Assembly (NCBI GenBank): GCA_020859745.1
Contig: JAJBVQ010000013.1
Coordinates: 1-20,730, forward strand
Direction: 5' to 3'
Source: Rikenellaceae bacterium
Lineage (GTDB): Bacteria; Bacteroidota; Bacteroidia; Bacteroidales; Rikenellaceae
DNA: 20,730 nucleotides
Of this stretch, positions 15,328 through 20,730 are shown in pieces. Under the pieces are notes generated by a model. That model made no database searches and had not been told where the DNA came from. It worked only from the letters and a program-made list of their open reading frames with translations. The position numbers were made by a program, and so were the translations under genes. Numbering within the stretch: position 1 is the first letter of the stretch; each line of letters starts with the position of its first letter.

Positions 15328-16869
15328 CTAAATCGCGTCGCCCAGCGCATTGTAAAACTTGTAGTCGATCATTCCCAGCGAGTCGTTCGGGATGATCTTG
15401 ATCACCGCCCCGTACTTCACACACCACTTGGCGCGCTTGCTGACGATCCCCCGGTTGATGTACGCCGCCACGTAAGGATGCACGTGTATCTTGAGCAGTT
15501 TGTAATGCTTCTCTTTGGTAAAGTATGCGATCTGGTTCTCGATCTGCGCGTCCAGCAGCACCGACGGCGCGATCTCGCCCGTCCCGTGGCACGTCGGGCA
15601 CTTCTCGTTGATTACGATCTGCGTCTCCGGCCTTACCCGCTGCCGGGTGATCTGCATCAGGCCGAACTTCGTCAGCGGCAGGATATTGTGTTTGGCCCGG
15701 TCGTTCGCCATCGCCTTGCGCATCGCCTCCAGCACCGCATTGCGGTTCTGCGCCGTGTGCAGGTCGATGAAGTCGATCACGATGATCCCGCCCATATCTT
15801 TCAGCCGCAGCTGCCGGGCGATCTCCGGCACGGCATTCAAATTGCACTCCAGTGCATTGGATTCCTGCGTTTCGTCGCTCTTGGCCCGCTTGCCGCTGTT
15901 CACGTCGATCACGTGCAGCGCCTCGGTATGTTCCACGATCAGGTATGCCCCGCGCTTGAACACAACGGTACGCCCGAACAGCTGCTTGATCTGCTTGGTG
16001 ACGTCGAACTGGTCGAAAATCGGGATATTCCCTTTATACAGCTTGACGATCTTCTCCGCCTCCGGTTCGATGGCCGAGATGTAGTCTTTCACCTCGTGGA
16101 AAATCTGCTCGCTGTCCACATGGATATGGGTGAACGAGTCGCTGAGCAGGTCGCGCAGGATGGTCGTGGTGCGGCTCTCCTCGCTGAGCAGCAGGTGCGG
16201 CGGCTGGGCATGCTGAAGCTCGGCCAAAGCCCCCTCCCACTTGGTGATCAGGTTGGTGATGTCCGCTTCGATATCCTCGGCGGTCTTGCCTTCGGCGGCC
16301 GTGCGGACGATAGCCCCGTAGTTGCGGGGCAGGATCCCTTCGACGATCGATTTCAGGCGTTTCTTCTCCTCGTTGGAGCGTATTTTCTGCGATATGTGTA
16401 CCTTGTTGGAAAGGGGTATCAGTACCAGGTGGCGTCCGGCGATCGATATGTCGCTGGTGATGCGCGGCCCTTTGGTCGAGATCGGCTCTTTGGCGATCTG
16501 CACGATGATGTTCTGGCCGTTGCTGAGCACATTGGCGATCTTGCCCTCTTTGCCCAGATCGTTCTGGATCTTCAGCGAGGAGAAGTCGATCTTCTGATGC
16601 TTGCCGTTGACCTGCTTGACCACGTCGTTAAGGCTGTGGAACGCGCTGCCGAGGTCGAGGTAGTGCAGAAAGGCGTCTTTCTGGTACCCCACGTCGACAA
16701 AGGCGGCGTTCAGCCCGCCCATCACTTTGTGGACCTTCCCGAGGTAGATATCGCCGACGGTAAACGAGCTCTTTGTCTTCTCCCGGTTGAGTTCGACGAG
16801 CTGTCCGTCTTCCAGCAGGGCGATTTCGATCTCGGTCCCGGCGGAATGGATTACTAACTCTTTTGTCAT
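15328..16869 (-). CDS. rng: Ribonuclease G/E family endoribonuclease
   Basis: Single-strand endoribonuclease that matures rRNA (the 16S 5' end in E. coli) and decays mRNA. The 513-residue length fits RNase G rather than the much longer RNase E, since there is no degradosome scaffold tail. An S1-like RNA-binding domain lies at about 38-130, with VGDIYLGKVHKV at its start. The catalytic metal aspartates are D322 in IDVNSG and D366 in DFIDL. The zinc-link cysteines are C424 and C427 in CPTCHG. The ATG at 16869 gives the conserved MTKELVIHS start; the frame open back to 16950 shows nothing conserved. The gene follows HU and a small ribosomal-like protein gene. Its 196-base leader has two perfect inverted repeats. 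Confidence 0.95.
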   Translation of the reverse strand: MTKELVIHSAGTEIEIALLEDGQLVELNREKTKSSFTVGDIYLGKVHKVMGGLNAAFVDVGYQKDAFLHYLDLGSAFHSLNDVVKQVNGKHQKIDFSSLKIQNDLGKEGKIANVLSNGQNIIVQIAKEPISTKGPRITSDISIAGRHLVLIPLSNKVHISQKIRSNEEKKRLKSIVEGILPRNYGAIVRTAAEGKTAEDIEADITNLITKWEGALAELQHAQPPHLLLSEESRTTTILRDLLSDSFTHIHVDSEQIFHEVKDYISAIEPEAEKIVKLYKGNIPIFDQFDVTKQIKQLFGRTVVFKRGAYLIVEHTEALHVIDVNSGKRAKSDETQESNALECNLNAVPEIARQLRLKDMGGIIVIDFIDLHTAQNRNAVLEAMRKAMANDRAKHNILPLTKFGLMQITRQRVRPETQIVINEKCPTCHGTGEIAPSVLLDAQIENQIAYFTKEKHYKLLKIHVHPYVAAYINRGIVSKRAKWCVKYGAVIKIIPNDSLGMIDYKFYNALGDAI

Positions 16870-16948
16870 TTCGTATTCTCTAAATACTGTATATAAACGC
16901 ACGAATACCCGTATTGAGTATATGCCGCGCGGCGGGGTCGGATAAAAC

Positions 16949-16995
16949 AAAACCTAAAGGCCGCCGCGCATGAGAGTCCGGGGACTTTAGGTTTT
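16949..16995 (-). terminator. Inverted repeat in the rng leader, terminator-like
   Basis: Perfect 11 bp arms, AAAACCTAAAG (16949-16959) and CTTTAGGTTTT (16985-16995), with a 25-base loop. On the minus strand the hairpin ends in TTTT followed by GTTTTAT. It could end the HU/small-protein transcript or act as an attenuator or autoregulatory structure for rng, whose ATG is 79 bases on. Confidence 0.6.
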
Positions 16996-17004
16996 CGAGT
17001 ATCA

Positions 17005-17058
17005 TTTCCGGAGGGGCCGGTGCGGCGTGGGGCCGGAAGGGTCCGGAACCTCCGGAAA
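17005..17058 (-). repeat. Second inverted repeat in the rng leader
   Basis: Perfect 10 bp arms, TTTCCGGAGG (17005-17014) and CCTCCGGAAA (17049-17058), with a 34-base GC-rich loop holding several CCGG and GGCC tetramers. It begins 7 bases after the stop codon of the small basic gene and has no T-run on its minus-strand exit side. A structural role in the RNA is more likely than termination. Confidence 0.6.
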
Positions 17059-17065
17059 AATCTAC

Positions 17066-17158
17066 CTATTTTTTCTTTTTATGACGGTTCTTGCGAAGAC
17101 GTTTCTTGCGCTTGTGGGTAGATATTTTGTGCCGTTTTCTTTTTTTTCCGCTTGGCAT
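17066..17158 (-). CDS. 30-residue very basic protein, AURKAIP1/COX24-like
   Basis: A tiny gene: ATG at 17158, TAG at 17066-17068. The product opens MPSGKKRKRHKISTHKRKKR and ends in a run of Lys; about two thirds of its residues are Lys, Arg or His. I recognise the pattern as the short Bacteroidota protein placed in the AURKAIP1/COX24 domain family, related in its Lys/Arg-rich THKRKKRLRKNRHK stretch to the mitochondrial small-subunit protein mS38 and, by resemblance, mycobacterial bS22. A ribosome-bound role is therefore likely but inferred. It lies between HU and rng, 98 bases after HU, which fits a ribosome or rRNA-maturation theme. The AAA-rich codons are unlike the GC-rich neighbours because of amino-acid content. 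Confidence 0.85.
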   Translation of the reverse strand: MPSGKKRKRHKISTHKRKKRLRKNRHKKKK

Positions 17159-17256
17159 AGCTACGTGGATTAAGGTTTGACAATCTGGTTAATTATTTCG
17201 TTCGACCGATCCTTTGCCGCTCTCCTTCCGGCGGCGCGGCAAAAAGGGATGCGGCT

Positions 17257-17550
17257 TTATTTCTTGGCAACGGATTTGGCCTTCACTTCGCCGGCGAAAG
17301 TCTTGGACGGCTTGAAAGCCGGGATATTGTGCGCGGGAATGGTGATGGTGGTGTTCTTGGAGATATTGCGGGCCACCTTCTGCGCACGGCGTTTGATGAT
17401 AAAGCTGCCGAAGCCGCGCAGGTAGACATTGTTCCCTGCCATCATGGTCTCCTTGATGTTCTCCATGAAGGATTCCACCACCTGCTGCACCTGTACTTTC
17501 TCGATGCCTGTGCTCTTCGCGATTTCGTTGACGATATCTGCTTTTGTCAT
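17257..17550 (-). CDS. HU family DNA-binding protein
   Basis: A 97-residue nucleoid protein that binds and bends DNA as a dimer. The N-terminal helices MTKADIVNEIAKSTGIEK and VQQVVESFMENI form the dimer core. GFGSF (47-51) is the family signature. The arm ARNISKNTTITIPAHNIPAF replaces the ARNPxTG form of E. coli HU, as in Bacteroidota HU proteins I recall. The C-terminus is Lys/Ala-rich. It has its own -7 box just beyond the folK stop. With the small basic gene and rng it may form one transcript, interrupted by the leader hairpins. HU and IHF subunits are hard to separate at this length; HU is preferred because no partner is seen. Confidence 0.93.
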   Translation of the reverse strand: MTKADIVNEIAKSTGIEKVQVQQVVESFMENIKETMMAGNNVYLRGFGSFIIKRRAQKVARNISKNTTITIPAHNIPAFKPSKTFAGEVKAKSVAKK

Positions 17551-17608
17551 GACGAGTGTCGTTTTGTTTATTTATGTGATTACTATTTCTTTACGTCGCA
17601 AACGGACT

Positions 17609-17617
17609 GCAAATATA
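17609..17617 (-). promoter_or_regulatory. Putative -7 promoter box of the HU gene
   Basis: On the minus strand, TATATTTGC is an exact TAnnTTTG match, 7 bases after the folK stop codon and 58 bases before the HU ATG. Confidence 0.65.
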
Positions 17618-17624
17618 GGGTAAA

Positions 17625-18146
17625 TTATTGAGAATCGCCCAACAAAAGTGAATTAAATAATTCTTTCAGGCTGATATTCAGGCCCGGATGAACATAATCG
17701 GGCCTGATCTCGGCCGCCGGCTCCAGGGCGAAACGCCGCTCAGCCAGCTGCGGATGGGGTATCGTAAGGCGTTCCGTGTCAATGATTTGGGAATCATAGA
17801 ACAGGATGTCGATGTCGATGGGTCGCCCCCGGTATATGCGTTCGCCCCCGGCGCCGTATTCCGGCGCATGCTCCGGCCGCCCTAACTCCCTCTCGATCCG
17901 CTGGATAGCATCTAAAACCTTCTCCGGCCCGAGTGATGTCCGGACGATTACCGCCTGGTTCAGGAACGGCTGCGGCTCTTCGCCTTCGGCGAACGTTCCC
18001 CACGGCTCCGTTTCGTATTCCCGCGAGGCTGCGACGAACGGCCCGACCGCAGCCCCGATACGCAGCCGGGCGGCCGCGAAAAGGGCCGCCCGGTCGCCGA
18101 GGTTGCCGCCCAGCAGGAGCATGACTGTATGCGATGCCGGTTCCAT
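17625..18146 (-). CDS. folK: 2-amino-4-hydroxy-6-hydroxymethyldihydropteridine pyrophosphokinase
   Basis: Transfers pyrophosphate from ATP to 6-hydroxymethyl-dihydropterin, the step before dihydropteroate synthase in folate synthesis. The 173-residue protein shows LLLGGNLGDR (10-19), YETEPWG near 44-50, PFLNQAV (60-66), the central YRGRPIDIDILFYD with the metal and ATP-binding aspartates, and PHPQLAERRFALEPAAEI, in the family order. It starts 3 bases after the argD stop, so it is co-transcribed with the arginine genes. No other folate gene is next to it, although dfrA lies elsewhere in the window. Length is normal for the single-domain enzyme. Confidence 0.95.
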   Translation of the reverse strand: MEPASHTVMLLLGGNLGDRAALFAAARLRIGAAVGPFVAASREYETEPWGTFAEGEEPQPFLNQAVIVRTSLGPEKVLDAIQRIERELGRPEHAPEYGAGGERIYRGRPIDIDILFYDSQIIDTERLTIPHPQLAERRFALEPAAEIRPDYVHPGLNISLKELFNSLLLGDSQ

Positions 18147-18149
18147 CGC

Positions 18150-19283
18150 TTACGCCAGCAGTTTGCGGAGCGAGGCCAGCAGGATGTCGCAGTTCTCCCG
18201 GGTAATATTGAGGGCGGGGAGCAGCCGGAAAGTGTTCTTGTCGGACGAAGACCCGACGAAGATATGTTCGTCGAAGAGCAGCTTTTTGCGGAACGGCGCG
18301 CTCTCTTCGTTGAGTTCGATCCCGATCATCAGCCCTTTGCCCCTCACCTCCTTGATGTTGGGCAGTTTCTTCAGCTCGGTCATCAGGTAATCCCCCATTT
18401 TCGCGGCATTGTCCACGAGTTTGTCCTCGGCCATCACTTCGGCGACGGCCAAAGCAGCGGCACAGGCCAGGTGGTTCCCCCCGAAGGTGGTTCCCAGCAT
18501 GCCGTATTTCGGCGCGATATGGGGCGCGATCGAAATGGCCCCCACCGGGAAGCCGTTGCCAATCCCTTTGGCCATGGTATAGATGTCGGCATTGACACCG
18601 GCCCAGTCGTGGGAGTAGTATTTCCCGGTCCGCCCGCAGCCGCACTGCACGCTGTCGGCGATATATACTGACCCATATTGGTCGCACAGCGACCGGATCT
18701 TCCGCAGATAGTCGTCGGAGGCGATCCGTATCCCGCCGACGCCCTGGATCCCTTCGAGTATGACGGCAGCGATCTCCCCGCCTTGTTCGGCAAAGAGTTT
18801 TTCGAGTTCCTGCTCGTCGTTCAGGGTGACGAAAATCACGTTGGGGGTCTCATTGACCGGCGCTACGATGTTAGGGTTGTCGGTTGCGGCGACGGCGAGC
18901 GAGGTGCGCCCGTGGAATGAGCCGTGCATGGCGACGACTTTCTTCCGCCCGGTGTGGAACGAGGCGAGTTTCAGGGCGTTCTCATTGGCCTCGGCGCCGG
19001 AGTTGCACATAAAGAGTTGGTAGTCGTCATGCCCGGAGAGTTTGCCGAGCTTGTCGGCGAGTTCTTTCTGCGCGCTGATCTTCACGGAGTTGGAGTAGAA
19101 CCCCACTTTGTTGATCTGGTCGGTCAGCCGCTCCACATAGTGGGGATGGGTGTGCCCGATCGAGATCACGGCGTGGCCGCCGTAAAAGTCAAGATATTTT
19201 TCTCCTTTCTCGTCCCAAACATTGGAGCCGAGGGCTTTCACGATCTTGATGTCGTAAAGGGGATATACGTCGAATAGTTTCAT
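18150..19283 (-). CDS. argD: Acetylornithine (or succinylornithine) aminotransferase
   Basis: PLP-dependent class III aminotransferase: converts N-acylglutamate semialdehyde to N-acylornithine with glutamate. It has 377 residues. The phosphate-binding NSGAEAN is at 94-100, HGSFHGRT at 120-127, and the PLP-ring D210 lies in IADSVQCGCGRTG. The Schiff-base lysine is K239 in MAKGIGNGFP, with TTFGGN at 265-270. In most ArgD proteins D210 is followed by Glu (DEVQ); here it is Ser, a variant I have seen in Bacteroidota. The opening MKLFDVYPLYDI fits the Bacteroidota ArgD start. It is downstream of argC but separated from it by repeat copy E5. The acyl group (acetyl or succinyl) is left open. Confidence 0.93.
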   Translation of the reverse strand: MKLFDVYPLYDIKIVKALGSNVWDEKGEKYLDFYGGHAVISIGHTHPHYVERLTDQINKVGFYSNSVKISAQKELADKLGKLSGHDDYQLFMCNSGAEANENALKLASFHTGRKKVVAMHGSFHGRTSLAVAATDNPNIVAPVNETPNVIFVTLNDEQELEKLFAEQGGEIAAVILEGIQGVGGIRIASDDYLRKIRSLCDQYGSVYIADSVQCGCGRTGKYYSHDWAGVNADIYTMAKGIGNGFPVGAISIAPHIAPKYGMLGTTFGGNHLACAAALAVAEVMAEDKLVDNAAKMGDYLMTELKKLPNIKEVRGKGLMIGIELNEESAPFRKKLLFDEHIFVGSSSDKNTFRLLPALNITRENCDILLASLRKLLA

Positions 19284-19296
19284 GGTCGTTGTCGTT

Positions 19297-19582
19297 TTAT
19301 GGTTCTGTTATTTGTCATTGTGCTGTATGGAACCGTTCTCTTTGTGAACAAAGAGAACCAGAAAAACTTTCGAGGATGCTTGCGCATCCTAAATCTATCA
19401 CAGCCTCACTTTTGGCGCGGCGAGTGGGGCTTAGGCCTTTCAGGCCAGCCCCGCTACGCCCGCCAAAGTTGAGGATTGCGGAGCCTAAAGAGAAGCGTAG
19501 CTATCTCAAAAGTTTTTGGTGCCGCTTTTTACAAAAAGCGGCAGTCCCAGGCGGCACAGTGCAAAATAATAGAACGATTAAA
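19297..19582. repeat. Intergenic hairpin repeat, most complete copy E5
   Basis: Fills the argC-argD gap. Related inverted termini: left TTTATGGTTCTGTTATTTG, right (opposite strand) TTTTTAATCGTTCTATTATT. Inside, from the left: a perfect 24-base palindrome with two-base centre (19335-19358); the core with GGATGC-TTGC-GCATCC; a long hairpin (19404-19474) whose outer arms are CCTCACTTTTGGCG and CGCCAAAGTTGAGG, with GGGGCT/AGCCCC and GGCC/GGCC further in; and an 11 bp hairpin TGCCGCTTTTT-AC-AAAAAGCGGCA (19520-19543). The right end overlaps the argC stop codon (TAA, 19580-19578). No reading frame worth reporting. Confidence 0.8.
19335..19436 (+). repeat. 102 bp direct repeat, copy 1
   Basis: Matches 20629-20730 at 101 of 102 bases by eye (the one difference is in the GGATGC loop, TTGC against TGGC), same orientation. 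It includes the 24-base palindrome and the core CCTAAATCTATCACAGCCTC. The match stops on the right because the window ends. Confidence 0.9.
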
Positions 19583-20579
19583 AAGCGAGCGGTTTAAGCC
19601 GCAGGCCCGCTGTTTCCGGCAGGCCGCACATCAGGTTCATATTCTGGACCGCCTGTCCCGACGCCCCCTTCAGCAGGTTGTCTATCGCGGACATAATGAG
19701 CAGTTTGCCCTCATGCACCGTCAGGTGAACGAGGCATTTGTTGGTATTGACCACCTGCTTCAGCGAGATAGCCTTGTCGCTCACATGCGTGAACGCCGCC
19801 GTGGCATAGAAATCCTTGTAAATCCGTTGCGCCTCTTCCAAAGTCCCGCTGAAATCCGTGTAAACCGAAGCGATAATACCCCGCGTGAAATCCCCGCGGT
19901 AAGGAATGAAGTTCACCGCCCCGGAAAACTGCGGCTCGAACGAGCGGATCATCTGCCCCACCTCGCGCAAGTGCTGGTGTTCGAATACCTTATAGGTCGA
20001 GAGATTGTTGGCCCGCCATGAAAAGTGCGACGTAGAGGCCAATTTCTGCCCCGCCCCCGTCGAACCCGTCGTCGCCGAGATATGCACATCGCCGCGGATC
20101 AACCCCTTCGCCGCCAGCGGCAGCAAGGCCAGCTGCAAACAGGTCGCAAAACAGCCCGGATTGGCAATATTACGGGCACTCTTAATCGCCTCCCGATTCT
20201 GTTCCGGCAATCCGTAGACGAACTCATGCCCGTCGATAGCCGTATCCGGCATAATCCGGAAATCCTGCGACAGGTCGATAATGCGCACCTCTTCGGCAAT
20301 CCGGTTGGCTTCGAGGAATTTCCGCGCATCGCCGTGCCCCACGCAGAGGAACATCACGTCCACTTTCGGCAACTGTTCGATCGCCGCGTCGGTGAACCGC
20401 ATATCGGTGTCGCCCAACAGGTCGGCATGCACGTCGCTGATGAGGTTCCCCCCGTTCGAGTTGCTGTGCACATAAACCAGGTCGGCGTTCGGATGGTTGA
20501 TCAGCAAACGCACCGCTTCGCCGCCGGTGTATCCGGCGCCGCCGATAATCCCGACTTTTATTGTTTTCGTTTCGCTCAT
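19578..20579 (-). CDS. argC: N-acetyl-gamma-glutamyl-phosphate reductase
   Basis: Third step of arginine synthesis: NADPH-dependent reduction of N-acylglutamyl phosphate to the semialdehyde. The 333-residue protein has the Rossmann GGAGYTGGE (13-21), catalytic Cys143 in NPGCFAT, the GSTGAG loop near 172-177, a catalytic His candidate at 201 or 203 in FEHQH, and a typical C-terminus (NLLKGASGQAVQNMNLM). Length is normal for the short ArgC type. The ATG at 20579 is chosen since MSETKTIKVGIIGGAGYTGG then starts cleanly; the frame open to 20681 runs through repeat copy E6. It is flanked on both sides by repeat copies in direct orientation, and its last codons run into E5. argG may lie upstream, outside the window (guess). 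Confidence 0.95.
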   Translation of the reverse strand: MSETKTIKVGIIGGAGYTGGEAVRLLINHPNADLVYVHSNSNGGNLISDVHADLLGDTDMRFTDAAIEQLPKVDVMFLCVGHGDARKFLEANRIAEEVRIIDLSQDFRIMPDTAIDGHEFVYGLPEQNREAIKSARNIANPGCFATCLQLALLPLAAKGLIRGDVHISATTGSTGAGQKLASTSHFSWRANNLSTYKVFEHQHLREVGQMIRSFEPQFSGAVNFIPYRGDFTRGIIASVYTDFSGTLEEAQRIYKDFYATAAFTHVSDKAISLKQVVNTNKCLVHLTVHEGKLLIMSAIDNLLKGASGQAVQNMNLMCGLPETAGLRLKPLAF

Positions 20580-20590
20580 AGTCCTAAAGG

Positions 20591-20730
20591 TTAATCGTTC
20601 CTTTATTTGCTTTGTGCCGGAGGGAACTGTTCTCTTTGTGAACAAAGAGAACCAGAAAAACTTTCGAGGATGCTGGCGCATCCTAAATCTATCACAGCCT
20701 CACTTTTGGCGCGGCGAGTGGGGCTTAGGC
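20591..20730. repeat. Intergenic hairpin repeat, partial copy E6 (runs off the window)
   Basis: Begins with the terminal motif TTAATCGTTCCTTTATTTGC 12 bases upstream of the argC ATG, then the 24-base palindrome (20629-20652), the GGATGC-TGGC-GCATCC hairpin and the start of the long hairpin. Bases 20629-20730 repeat 19335-19436 with one mismatch. It continues past the window edge. Confidence 0.8.

Noticed and set aside
15292..16857. Open frame of 521 codons on the plus strand opposite rng
   Set aside because: Antisense shadow of rng; composition dominated by Val, Arg, His, Asp and Leu, and no recognisable domain.
19297..20730. Repeats near argC as a CRISPR array or insertion sequence
   Set aside because: There are only two or three copies with a gene between them, no regular short spacers and no transposase frame.

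Overview
This 20.7 kb window is chromosomal DNA of a GC-rich member of the Bacteroidota, most likely an Alistipes-like Rikenellaceae (inference). The grounds are perfect copies of the Bacteroidota -7 promoter box TAnnTTTG in front of many transcription units, start codons with A-rich leaders and no Shine-Dalgarno sequence, a Bacteroidota-type HU protein, and the local set of housekeeping genes. I found no rRNA, tRNA, CRISPR array, phage, transposase or defence cassette. Nineteen protein genes are supported.

Layout. (1) Positions 1-5260, plus strand: DNA primase dnaG; dihydrofolate reductase dfrA coupled to a membrane protein with nucleoside-recognition (Gate) domains; and peptide chain release factor 2 (prfB), whose in-frame UGA is bypassed by a classic +1 programmed frameshift. 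(2) 5336-7296, minus: a HAD-superfamily phosphatase and aspartate-semialdehyde dehydrogenase asd, each with its own promoter. (3) 7554-14834, plus: proC, gmd and a secreted C1-family peptidase, then after a 458 bp repeat-filled gap argB, birA and a secreted glycoside hydrolase family 2 enzyme. (4) 14929-20579, minus: argC, argD and folK (arginine and folate biosynthesis), HU, a 30-residue very basic protein, RNase G and a DUF3467 protein.

Functional themes are amino-acid biosynthesis (asd, proC, argB, argC, argD), folate (dfrA, folK), biotinylation (birA), nucleic-acid housekeeping (dnaG, HU, rng) and translation termination (prfB). Two genes make exported enzymes. The arginine genes are split over two opposed transcription units about 6 kb apart.

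The main unexplained feature is a family of non-coding, hairpin-rich intergenic repeats: full or partial copies at about 1-141, 2266-2420, 4055-4146, 10731-11185, 19297-19582 and 20591-20730. The better copies have related inverted termini (roughly TTAAyCGTTCGGTTATTTTG reading inward), conserved inner modules and swapped hairpins, so they look MITE- or ERIC-like. Two copies share 101 of 102 bases as direct repeats flanking argC. One copy supplies the last codons and stop of the gene before it. A second point of interest is a pair of perfect inverted repeats in the leader of the RNase G gene. Otherwise the window is ordinary housekeeping DNA, and I see no new multi-gene system.
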